Under the pieces are notes generated by a model. It worked only from the letters and a program-made list of their open reading frames with translations. It made no database searches and was not told the origin of the DNA. A stretch of DNA of 64,000 nucleotides from Campylobacteraceae bacterium (lineage in GTDB: Bacteria > Campylobacterota > Campylobacteria > Campylobacterales > Sulfurospirillaceae): contig JALUBH010000026.1 in NCBI GenBank assembly GCA_027050775.1, positions 29,502 through 93,501 on the forward strand. The letters run 5' to 3'. Made by a program: the position numbers and the translations under genes. This document shows, piece by piece, positions 52,268 through 60,224 of the stretch. Within the stretch, counting starts at the first letter, position 1; each line of letters opens with the position of its first letter.

Positions 52268-53509
52268 GTGAAAAAAGTATATTTTAAGACTTTCGGTTGC
52301 AGAACCAATATATATGATACTCAAATCATGATGCAAAATTTAGATGATTTTGAGTTGGTAAAAGATGAAGATGAAGCTGATATAGTAGTAGTAAACTCGT
52401 GTACTGTTACAAACGGTGCAGATGTGAGTGCGAGGGGTTACATCAACTCTCTAAATCGTAAGGGTAAAAAAGTCTTTATTGGTGGCTGTGGAGCACTCAG
52501 TAAGGGTGAAGAGCTCTTTGAAAAAGGGAAAGTTTTTGGTGTTTTTGGTCACTCTGAAAAAGAAAAGCTAAATAAACTTTTGAAAAAAGAGGAGAGATTT
52601 GTCCAGATTGGCGATTTGAAATCTCTTGATAAAACCATAGTTGAGGATTATCTTGGCAAGAGCAAGGCTTTTATAAAGATACAAGAGGGTTGCAACTTTC
52701 GATGTAGCTACTGCATCATACCTTATGTCAGAGGAGATGCGAGAAGTCAGGATGAGAGTGTGATTTTAGAGCAGATTAGCAAACTTGCAAGCAATGGCTT
52801 TGGCGAATTTGTACTGACAGGTACAAATATAGGGAGTTACGGTAAAGATAAAGATAGCTCTCTTGGAAAATTGGTACAAAATATCGGGAAGATAAGAGGT
52901 GTAAGGCGAGTGAGGCTAGGGAGTATAGAGCCTGTGCAAATAGATGAGAGTTTTAGAGAGATTTTGCGTGAACCTTGGCTTGAGAGGCATCTTCACATAG
53001 CACTTCAGCATACAAGCGAGAGGATGCTTAAAATCATGAGAAGAAGAAATAGCGTAGATAGTGATTTGGAGCTTTTTTGCGAACTGAAAAGTTTAGGTTT
53101 TGCACTCGGGACTGATTTTATAGTAGGACATCCAGGAGAGAGTGAAGAGATATGGAGTAAAGCTTTGCAAAAGATAAAAGAGTTTCCTTTGACTCATATA
53201 CACTCTTTTACATATTCAAAACGAGATGGCACACCATCGGCAAAGATGCAAGAAATCGTAAGAGGTGATAAAGCAAAATCTAGGCTCAAAGAGTTAAATG
53301 CTATAATTAAAGAGAAAAATCGTGAGTTTAGAGATAGACATAAAGTTCCTCTGCAGATTTTGGTAGAAGAAAAAAACGGTGATGTATATACAGGCTATGA
53401 TCAATTTTACAACAAAATGTTTATAGAATCAAAAATAGATATAACAAAAGAGTGGGTAGATATAGGAGAATATGATGTTCGAGAAGATAACAACAGCGCT
53501 GAATTTTAA
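52268..53509 (+). CDS. mtaB: tRNA t6A37 methylthiotransferase MtaB
   Basis: Radical SAM enzyme that adds a methylthio group to t6A37 in tRNA. The 413-residue protein has the N-terminal UPF0004 domain with cluster cysteines (FGCRTNIYDTQ, VVNSCTVTN, GGCGAL), the radical SAM motif CNFRCSYCIIPYVRG near residue 142, and a C-terminal TRAM-like segment. Start is GTG directly after the aroB stop. The FtsH-like gene begins 38 bases before its end. Confidence 0.92.
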   Translation: MKKVYFKTFGCRTNIYDTQIMMQNLDDFELVKDEDEADIVVVNSCTVTNGADVSARGYINSLNRKGKKVFIGGCGALSKGEELFEKGKVFGVFGHSEKEKLNKLLKKEERFVQIGDLKSLDKTIVEDYLGKSKAFIKIQEGCNFRCSYCIIPYVRGDARSQDESVILEQISKLASNGFGEFVLTGTNIGSYGKDKDSSLGKLVQNIGKIRGVRRVRLGSIEPVQIDESFREILREPWLERHLHIALQHTSERMLKIMRRRNSVDSDLELFCELKSLGFALGTDFIVGHPGESEEIWSKALQKIKEFPLTHIHSFTYSKRDGTPSAKMQEIVRGDKAKSRLKELNAIIKEKNREFRDRHKVPLQILVEEKNGDVYTGYDQFYNKMFIESKIDITKEWVDIGEYDVREDNNSAEF

Positions 53510-55154
53510 ATCCAAAAAGCTTTTAGTGTCGCTTATGGCACTTAGTGTTATAGTGATTTTACTTCTATTTGGATATATGAAAAATGCACCTGTTGTTATA
53601 AATCTAAACCACTACGAAAAGCTCTTGAATGCAAATATGATCCAAAGAGCAAAGATTGAACAAAATGAAGTCATCTTGTATACACCAGACCGCTCTTATG
53701 CGATAGCAAAAGATGGGATAGATATAAAAAAACTTTTAAAAAATGTTCCTATAGAGACGGCAAATAGTTCAGAATTGATGGATGATATGGTCTCTTTGAT
53801 TTTCGCAACGGTTTTCTTTTTAATTGTACTATTTATAGCTAGAAAAAGACGAGAAAAAGAGTTGCAAGATGTCGAAAACAATGAGCAAAAATCCTTCTCT
53901 TTGGACGCTTTTGCATCTTTTGACATACACCCAGCACTTTCAAAGATAAGATTCGATGATGTAGCAGGTATAAAAGATGTCAAAGAGGAGTTAGAAGAGG
54001 TAGTTGACTTTCTAAAATACCCGGCAAAATATAAACAATACGGCATATCGCTCCCTAGAGGAGTTTTACTTATAGGACCTCCCGGTGTTGGCAAGACGCT
54101 CATAGCAAAGGCTGTTGCGGGAGAAGCAAGCGTACCGTTTTTCTATCAGAGTGGAGCTAGTTTTGTGCAGATATATGTTGGTATGGGAGCAAAAAGAGTA
54201 AGAGAACTTTTTGCACATGCTAAGGCTTATGCACCCTCTATCATCTTTATTGATGAGATTGATGCAGTTGGAAAAGCAAGAGGTGGCATGAGAAATGATG
54301 AGAGAGAGTCCACACTAAATCAGCTTTTAACAGAGATGGATGGTTTTGAAGACAGCAGCGGAGTCATAGTCATAGGAGCTACAAATAAGATAGATATTAT
54401 AGACGAGGCACTGCTTCGTTCAGGTAGATTTGACAGGAGAATTTTTATACCACTTCCTGATTTGCAAGACAGGGTAGATATACTCAAAGTATATCTAAAA
54501 AATAAGCCATGCAAGGCAAAGATAGAAAATGTAGCAAAGATGAGTGTAGGCTTTTCAGGAGCAGCGCTCTCAACCCTCGTAAATGAAGCAGCTATAAATG
54601 CACTAAGGAGAGAGAGTAAGATTATAGAAGATGGGGATTTTTATGCTGTTAAAAATAAGGTGCTTTTAGGAAAAACAAAAGTTTTAAGCTTTAGTGACGA
54701 AGAAAAGAAGATACAATCTTTATATCAGGGCGCCAAGGCACTTTGTGCGTATTGGTTTGAAGTTGATTTCGATAAAATCACTATCGTAAATGACAGACTA
54801 AAAGAGATAGATGCCGAGATAGAGTCTAAAACAAGCATGCTTTCTAAGATAAAGGTCTATCTATCGGGCATGGTTGCAACAAAACTAAAATATAATGAAA
54901 AATTTACAAATTCTACTAAGGATCTCAAGAGAGCCACTGCTATGGCACAAAATATGGTTGAAAATTTTGGTATGGGTGATAGTATATTGCCAATGCAAAA
55001 TGATGTAGAGAAGATTTTAGACGAAGCATATAGTGAAGTGGAGAAGTTTTTGATTGGTATGGAGAAGCCACTAGAAAAAATTTCACAGATTTTATATACC
55101 CAAGAGAGTATTAGCAAAGATGAGATGAAGAGTTTTATGCATGAAATTTTTTAG
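53472..55154 (+). CDS. FtsH-type AAA ATPase with inactivated peptidase domain
   Basis: A 560-residue membrane AAA protein: helices at about 18-37 and 105-124, AAA domain with Walker A GPPGVGKT (202-209), Walker B IIFIDEID (257-263) and second region of homology GRFDRRI, then a C-terminal domain homologous to the FtsH M41 peptidase. In place of the zinc-binding HEAGH the sequence is YQGAK (418-422, in SLYQGAKALCAYWF), so both zinc His and the catalytic Glu are gone. It should work as an unfoldase or membrane-protein chaperone rather than a protease. Overlaps mtaB and bioV, so it is translationally coupled to both. Confidence 0.88.
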   Translation: MMFEKITTALNFKSKKLLVSLMALSVIVILLLFGYMKNAPVVINLNHYEKLLNANMIQRAKIEQNEVILYTPDRSYAIAKDGIDIKKLLKNVPIETANSSELMDDMVSLIFATVFFLIVLFIARKRREKELQDVENNEQKSFSLDAFASFDIHPALSKIRFDDVAGIKDVKEELEEVVDFLKYPAKYKQYGISLPRGVLLIGPPGVGKTLIAKAVAGEASVPFFYQSGASFVQIYVGMGAKRVRELFAHAKAYAPSIIFIDEIDAVGKARGGMRNDERESTLNQLLTEMDGFEDSSGVIVIGATNKIDIIDEALLRSGRFDRRIFIPLPDLQDRVDILKVYLKNKPCKAKIENVAKMSVGFSGAALSTLVNEAAINALRRESKIIEDGDFYAVKNKVLLGKTKVLSFSDEEKKIQSLYQGAKALCAYWFEVDFDKITIVNDRLKEIDAEIESKTSMLSKIKVYLSGMVATKLKYNEKFTNSTKDLKRATAMAQNMVENFGMGDSILPMQNDVEKILDEAYSEVEKFLIGMEKPLEKISQILYTQESISKDEMKSFMHEIF

Positions 55155-55650
55155 TGGATTTTGTTTTGACGGTGAGAGCGAACTCTTTAGCGAATACATT
55201 GAATACAACGATTTTTGTGTGGCAGGCTTTAGCTATGGAGCTATAAAAGCCTTTGAATATACCTCTACATGTAGAGATAGAATAGATAAGCTACAGCTCT
55301 TCTCACCCGCTTTTTTTCAAGATAAAAGTGATAAATTTAAACGCCTGCAAACCATCAGTTTTTCTAAAAATCAAGATAAATATATCCAGAATTTTTTCGA
55401 CAAGGTGAAGTATCCGTCTAATTTGAATATAGAAAAATATTTCAAAAAATCCAGCCTTGAGGATCTTAAGAGGCTGTTGAATTATGAGTGGGACGCCAAG
55501 AAGCTCGAAAAGCTTATTAGGCAAGGAGTGCAAATAGAGGTATACCTAGGTGGCAAAGATAAAATCATAAATCCAAATTCTACTCTAGAGTTTTTTTCTC
55601 CATGCGCAAATATCTACTTTATCAAAAATACGGGGCACCTGTTGAGCTAA
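55141..55650 (+). CDS. bioV: Pimeloyl-ACP methyl ester esterase BioV
   Basis: A 169-residue alpha/beta hydrolase that ends the pimeloyl-ACP branch of biotin synthesis by removing the methyl group. The nucleophile is in AGFSYGAIKA near residue 50, the acid in GGKDKII near 138, and the His in NTGHLL at the C-terminus. MKFFSGFCF at the start and the short length match the BioV type described in Helicobacter. It overlaps the FtsH-like gene by 14 bases. Confidence 0.82.
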   Translation: MKFFSGFCFDGESELFSEYIEYNDFCVAGFSYGAIKAFEYTSTCRDRIDKLQLFSPAFFQDKSDKFKRLQTISFSKNQDKYIQNFFDKVKYPSNLNIEKYFKKSSLEDLKRLLNYEWDAKKLEKLIRQGVQIEVYLGGKDKIINPNSTLEFFSPCANIYFIKNTGHLLS

Positions 55651-55659
55651 AAAAGAGTT

Positions 55660-55691
55660 TGTACCTCTTCGAGATATCTCGAAGAGGTACA
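55660..55691. terminator. 32-bp perfect palindrome, bidirectional terminator
   Basis: GTACCTCTTCGAGAT and its exact complement are joined without a spacer (55661-55690), with one more T:A pair outside. It lies between the convergent genes bioV and amtB, with A-rich sequence on the left (T-run for the minus-strand transcript, CTTTTTT) and TGTTT on the right. It should terminate both transcripts. Confidence 0.7.
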
Positions 55692-55703
55692 TGTTTAAAA
55701 AAT

Positions 55704-56945
55704 TTACAAAGCTCCAGATGCGTAAGCATGTTCTCCGAGGAGCTTTTCATCCATGCCGAATTCTTCATCGTCTTCTGTGGTTTTTACATCCATAAATTTG
55801 TTGATTACGGCTAAACCTATATATGTGAAAGAAAAGGCATAAGTACTTGCAAAAACTATAGCAACCACTTGTTTGAAGAAAAAGTCACCACCACCATACA
55901 GTAGTCCGTTCGCTCCATGTATGTTTACTTGAGTACTTGCAAAAACACCTAATAAAATCGTGCCTAGACTTCCGCCGACTCCATGCACGCCCCATACATC
56001 TAGTGCATCGTCCCAGCCAAATTTGTTTTTTAATTCTACTGCATAATAACACACAAGGCCGGCTATTATGCCGATGATAGCAGCATCAGAGACACTAACA
56101 TAGCCAGCTGCCGGAGTGATTGTTGCTAGTCCTGCAACCATACCCGTCAATAATCCTACAAACTTTGGTTTTTTCTCTATCATCCAAGCTACAAATAGCC
56201 AAGTTGCTCCTGCGAAAGAAGCGGCAATGTCAGTATTTAAAAAAGCTAAAGCTGTTATATGATCGACTCTAAATTCACTTCCTGCATTAAAGCCATACCA
56301 ACCAAACCACAAGACACCGGTGCCAAGAGCAACTAGTGGGATACTATGTGGAATCGATTCTTTTATCCTTCTTTTGCCTAGATAAAGCACGGAAGCCAAC
56401 GCAGCCATACCAGCTGTCGCATGTACAACAATACCGCCAGCAAAATCAAGTACGCCCCAATCAGCAAGTATTCCACCGCCCCAAACCATGTGGACAAAAG
56501 GAAAATATACAAATAGTTGCCAAGCAACTAAAAATACCAAATAAGCTTTGAATTTTACTCTGTTTGTAAAAGCACCTGTGATTAAAGCAGGGGTGATTAT
56601 GGCAAACATCATTTGATATGCGATAAATACTATTATAGGTATTGTATGATTTATCGGAGCTGGATCCATTGAATTTATGCCGTTAAAAAAAGCATTATGG
56701 AAATTTCCAATAATTCCGAAAAAATCTGTGCCATCAGCTACATTTCCGCTAAAACACATCGAGTACCCTATGGCAAACCACAAAATTGTCGTGATACACA
56801 TAGATACGAAGCTTTGAATCATGATTCCTAAAACATTTTTTCTACCAACCAAACCTCCATAAAAGAAAGCCAGTCCCGGAGTCATAAACATTACCAAACT
56901 TGTTGCTAAAAGCATAAAGCCAGTATTACCAGTGTCAATTACCAT
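55704..56945 (-). CDS. amtB: Ammonium transporter Amt
   Basis: Eleven-helix ammonium/ammonia channel of the inner membrane, 413 residues. Family hallmarks are TPGLAFFYGGLVGRKNVL near residue 23, VHMVWGGGIL and DFAGGIVVHATAGMAALASV near residue 155 (first twin His), and WGVHGVGGSLGTIL near 305 (second His). The ATG at 56945 has AAGGAT seven bases upstream and is preferred to one at 56981. No glnK/PII gene adjoins it, which is unusual for amtB. Confidence 0.93.
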   Translation of the reverse strand: MVIDTGNTGFMLLATSLVMFMTPGLAFFYGGLVGRKNVLGIMIQSFVSMCITTILWFAIGYSMCFSGNVADGTDFFGIIGNFHNAFFNGINSMDPAPINHTIPIIVFIAYQMMFAIITPALITGAFTNRVKFKAYLVFLVAWQLFVYFPFVHMVWGGGILADWGVLDFAGGIVVHATAGMAALASVLYLGKRRIKESIPHSIPLVALGTGVLWFGWYGFNAGSEFRVDHITALAFLNTDIAASFAGATWLFVAWMIEKKPKFVGLLTGMVAGLATITPAAGYVSVSDAAIIGIIAGLVCYYAVELKNKFGWDDALDVWGVHGVGGSLGTILLGVFASTQVNIHGANGLLYGGGDFFFKQVVAIVFASTYAFSFTYIGLAVINKFMDVKTTEDDEEFGMDEKLLGEHAYASGAL

Positions 56946-57101
56946 TTGCAGATCCTTTGTTATAAATATTAAAGCAATCATAACTCAATTATTGTTTTAT
57001 ATAATTAAAATATATTATTAATTGTCTTTTTTTATCTTTTAAAATGAGTTTACAAATAGAACTCTAAATGAAATGCATAAGATTATGTATGACGACAAGA
57101 C

Positions 57102-57194
57102 TCAACCAAAGAGAGTTTGCAAAAATGCTTCGATAAGTAACACTCCTATTGTTAAAGAGAGGATTATGAAGATAAGTGGTAAATATCTTTTCAT
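57102..57194 (-). CDS. Possible 30-residue membrane peptide
   Basis: ATG at 57194 lies 3 bases past the LysE-family gene stop, with AAGG six bases upstream. The 30 codons encode a basic start (MKRYLP) and one hydrophobic helix (LIFIILSLTIGVLLIEAF). Such short membrane peptides are easily missed. It may be a small regulator of the exporter or chance; no homologue is recognised. It is the only ORF in the 216-base gap next to amtB. Confidence 0.35.
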   Translation of the reverse strand: MKRYLPLIFIILSLTIGVLLIEAFLQTLFG

Positions 57195-57197
57195 CTT

Positions 57198-57824
57198 TTA
57201 CCTTTGAGTAAGGGCGAGTTTTAGTGCTAAAAGTGCAAATACACTTCCTGCTGTCTTGTTGAGTATTGCTTCACCATTTTTTGTGTTGTTGAACCACGAA
57301 CCGATTCTAGCGGCTAGTAAACTGATGGAAGTAAATACAACCAAAGCACAAATGATAAAGATAAAACCTAGTAAAAATATTTGCAAAGTAAAATTTCCAT
57401 TTTGTGGACTTGTAAACTGTGGCAAAAATGCCAAAAAGAAAATAGATACTTTAGGGTTTGTTACATTCATAAATATTCCTCTTTTATAGAGCTTTGTTAG
57501 ACTTAGATCTTTTTTATCTGCTCGAAAGTGGTGAGAAGTGGAGCTTTTAAAAGATAAGTAGGCTAGGTACAAAAGATATGCAGCACCTATGTACTTTAGT
57601 ATGTCAAATGCAATTTTTGAAGTTTGAAATATAGCAGCAACTCCAAGTGCAACGGCAGTAGTATGTACAATAAGTCCGGTACAAAGCCCTAGAGTCACAA
57701 ATATACCGGGTTTTGCACCTTTACTCATGGATTGAGTCAATACAAAGATATTGTCAGGTCCCGGAGCCAAAGCTAAGAGGGTAGAAGCGGTGATAAAAAG
57801 CACCAAAGTATCAAATGGTATCAC
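57198..57824 (-). CDS. LysE/RhtB family amino-acid exporter
   Basis: A 208-residue inner-membrane exporter with about six helices. ALAPGPDNIFVLTQSMSKG near residue 19 and GIFMNVTNPKVSIFFLAFLP near residue 115 are the family's two diagnostic segments. It probably exports homoserine, threonine or similar amino acids, but the substrate is not readable. Divergent from mqnC with a 64-base spacer. Confidence 0.88.
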   Translation of the reverse strand: MIPFDTLVLFITASTLLALAPGPDNIFVLTQSMSKGAKPGIFVTLGLCTGLIVHTTAVALGVAAIFQTSKIAFDILKYIGAAYLLYLAYLSFKSSTSHHFRADKKDLSLTKLYKRGIFMNVTNPKVSIFFLAFLPQFTSPQNGNFTLQIFLLGFIFIICALVVFTSISLLAARIGSWFNNTKNGEAILNKTAGSVFALLALKLALTQR

Positions 57825-57888
57825 TATTTTCCTTTCGTTTAATTATATTTTTGTATAATAACATAATATTTAGCTAGTGGAGTAATAA

Positions 57889-58935
57889 ATGTCAAGAATG
57901 AGCAATGCTACAGCTTTGGATTTGATCAAAAATGCAGATTTGATTGACCTTGGAGTGATGGCGAGTGAGAAAAAAAGGGAACTGCATCCCCAAAAAGTTA
58001 CTTCGTTTATCGTGGATAGAAATATAAACTATACAAATGTCTGCTGGGTTGATTGTAAATTTTGTGCATTTTACAGGCATGCTAACGCTGATGATGCCTA
58101 TGTTTTGAGTTTTGAACAGATAGGTAAAAAGATAGAAGAACTTATAGAGATAGGCGGTACACAGATACTCTTTCAAGGTGGAGTTCATCCGAAACTTAAA
58201 ATTGAGTGGTATGAAGATTTGGTAGAGTGGATAAGTACAAACTATCCGACTATTACGATACATGGTTTTTCTGCGATAGAGATAGATTATATCGCTAAAA
58301 TATCCAAGATTTCTTACAAAGAGGTGCTTCAAAGATTGCATGCAAAGGGGCTTTTTTCGATTCCCGGAGCAGGTGCGGAGATACTGAGTGACAAGGTCAG
58401 AGATATAATTGCTCCCAAAAAGCTAGATACAAAAGATTGGATAGAAGTACATAGACAAGCTCATAAGATAGGCATAAAATCAACTGCAACGATGATGTTT
58501 GGGACAGTTGAGAGTGATGAAGATATAGTCGAGCACTGGGAGCATATAAGAGATCTTCAAGATGAAACAGGTGGTTTTAGAGCCTATATCATGTGGAGTT
58601 TTCAATCTGCAAATACCAAGCTTTTGCAAGAGTATCCGAAGCTTAAAAAACAGTCTTCAAATCGCTATCTTAGGCTTTTAGCAGTAAGTAGACTCTATCT
58701 TGATAACTTTAAAAATATCCAAAGCTCTTGGGTGACACAAGGTAGCTATATCGGACAGTTGGCACTTAAGTTTGGTGCAAATGATTTAGGAAGTACGATG
58801 ATGGAAGAAAATGTAGTTTCAGCAGCAGGTGTACAAAATAGAATGAATCAAGAAGAGATGATAAAGCTCATACGAGATATAGATGAGTTTCCAGCAAAAA
58901 GAGATACAGCGTATAATATATTAGAGAGGTTTTAA
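57889..58935 (+). CDS. mqnC: Cyclic dehypoxanthine futalosine synthase
   Basis: Radical SAM enzyme of the futalosine route to menaquinone, cyclising dehypoxanthine futalosine. The 348-residue protein has the radical SAM cysteines in CWVDCKFCAFYR near residue 48, then LFQGGVHP near 91 and GAGAEILSDKVRDII near 151. Start ATG at 57889 has GGAG eight bases upstream. Menaquinone is the quinone that NapH/NapG would oxidise, so it links to nitrate respiration. Confidence 0.92.
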   Translation: MSRMSNATALDLIKNADLIDLGVMASEKKRELHPQKVTSFIVDRNINYTNVCWVDCKFCAFYRHANADDAYVLSFEQIGKKIEELIEIGGTQILFQGGVHPKLKIEWYEDLVEWISTNYPTITIHGFSAIEIDYIAKISKISYKEVLQRLHAKGLFSIPGAGAEILSDKVRDIIAPKKLDTKDWIEVHRQAHKIGIKSTATMMFGTVESDEDIVEHWEHIRDLQDETGGFRAYIMWSFQSANTKLLQEYPKLKKQSSNRYLRLLAVSRLYLDNFKNIQSSWVTQGSYIGQLALKFGANDLGSTMMEENVVSAAGVQNRMNQEEMIKLIRDIDEFPAKRDTAYNILERF

Positions 58936-58937
58936 AT

Positions 58938-60224
58938 ATGTTTAGAAATATGATGATAATTTTGATATTTTTACAAGGAGTTTTAGTGAGTGCAGTTTTA
59001 GATAATATAGATATAAAAGGTGTAAAAGTACCGGTTATTTATGAAAAAGATTCTCATCTGCCTATCGTTTCACTACAGTTGGTGGTACGAAAAAGTGGAA
59101 GTATAGAAGATGATGGACATGCAGGACTTGCTAGATTTACAGCGAGTATGCTAAATGAGGGCACAAAAAAATTAGGTTCCATCGGCTTCTCAAGTCAGCT
59201 TGACCAAAGAGCCATAAGTCTGAGTGCAAACGCAGGAACAGAAACTTTTGTATTTGAAATTTCTTGCTTAAAAGAGCAGTTTCCTTTTGCTGTTTCCATG
59301 CTAAAACAACTCCTTAGCGATCCTAATTTTACAGATGCAAGTTTTGGAAAAGTCAAAAGTCAAACACTAGGTTATCTATCTAACAAAGAGAGTGATTTTG
59401 ACTATATCGCTAGTGTAAATTTAAAAAAGCTTATATATAAAAATACACCTATAGAACATCCTTTTTCAGGTGATGAAAAGAGCATAAAGAGCCTAGCCTT
59501 GGATAATGTTAAAAATTTTTATGAAAAACATATAGACTTAAGTAATCTTATCATCGTTGTGGGTGGAGATTTAAAAGAAGATGAGTTCAAAAAGTTGATA
59601 ACTCCACTTTTGGACGATTTGAAAGTTGGAAAGAGAAGAGAGATAAAAGAGTTTGCGGTCAATCCTAAAGAGGAGGAGATAGTGGTAAAAAGAGATACAC
59701 AGCAGGCGTATATCTACTTTGGTGCACCTTTTTATCTCAAAAGTGGAGACGAAAATATATATAAGTCAAAAGTGGCTAGTTTTATACTTGGTGCAAGCGG
59801 TTTTGGAAGCAGATTGATGGAGGAGATAAGAGTCAAAAAAGCTTTGGCATATTCAGTCTACTCAAGGCAGAGTGTATCGAAATCACACAGCGTTTTTATG
59901 GGTTATTTGCAGACAAAAACGCAGAGTCTTAAAGAGGCACAAAAGCTTGTCAAAGAAGTGATAAGGAAGTTTGTTAAAGATGGAGCAACGGCAGATGAGC
60001 TAGAACAGGCAAAAAAGTTTCTCTTAGGAAGTGAACCACTTAGAAGTGAGACTTTGTCTCAAAGATTAAATAGAGCATTTCACGAGTATTACAGTGGATA
60101 TAAGCTAGGGCACTCAAAGATAGTTCTGGATAAAATCGAAAAATTAAGCCTGAAAGATTTGAATAGTTTTATCGAAAAACACGATGAAATCAATGAACTA
60201 AGCTTCTCAATAGTGACAAAGTGA
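58938..60224 (+). CDS. M16 family peptidase-like protein lacking the zinc motif
   Basis: A 428-residue exported protein (signal residues 3-18) with the two-lobed M16 fold. Where active members have HxxEH, this one reads AGLARFTASMLNEGTKK, without either His, so it should have no peptidase activity alone. The C-terminal R/Y-containing segment SRLMEEIRVKKALAYSVYS is kept. Such inactive subunits usually pair with an active M16 partner, which is not in the window. It overlaps recG by 4 bases and is 2 bases from mqnC. Confidence 0.82.
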   Translation: MFRNMMIILIFLQGVLVSAVLDNIDIKGVKVPVIYEKDSHLPIVSLQLVVRKSGSIEDDGHAGLARFTASMLNEGTKKLGSIGFSSQLDQRAISLSANAGTETFVFEISCLKEQFPFAVSMLKQLLSDPNFTDASFGKVKSQTLGYLSNKESDFDYIASVNLKKLIYKNTPIEHPFSGDEKSIKSLALDNVKNFYEKHIDLSNLIIVVGGDLKEDEFKKLITPLLDDLKVGKRREIKEFAVNPKEEEIVVKRDTQQAYIYFGAPFYLKSGDENIYKSKVASFILGASGFGSRLMEEIRVKKALAYSVYSRQSVSKSHSVFMGYLQTKTQSLKEAQKLVKEVIRKFVKDGATADELEQAKKFLLGSEPLRSETLSQRLNRAFHEYYSGYKLGHSKIVLDKIEKLSLKDLNSFIEKHDEINELSFSIVTK

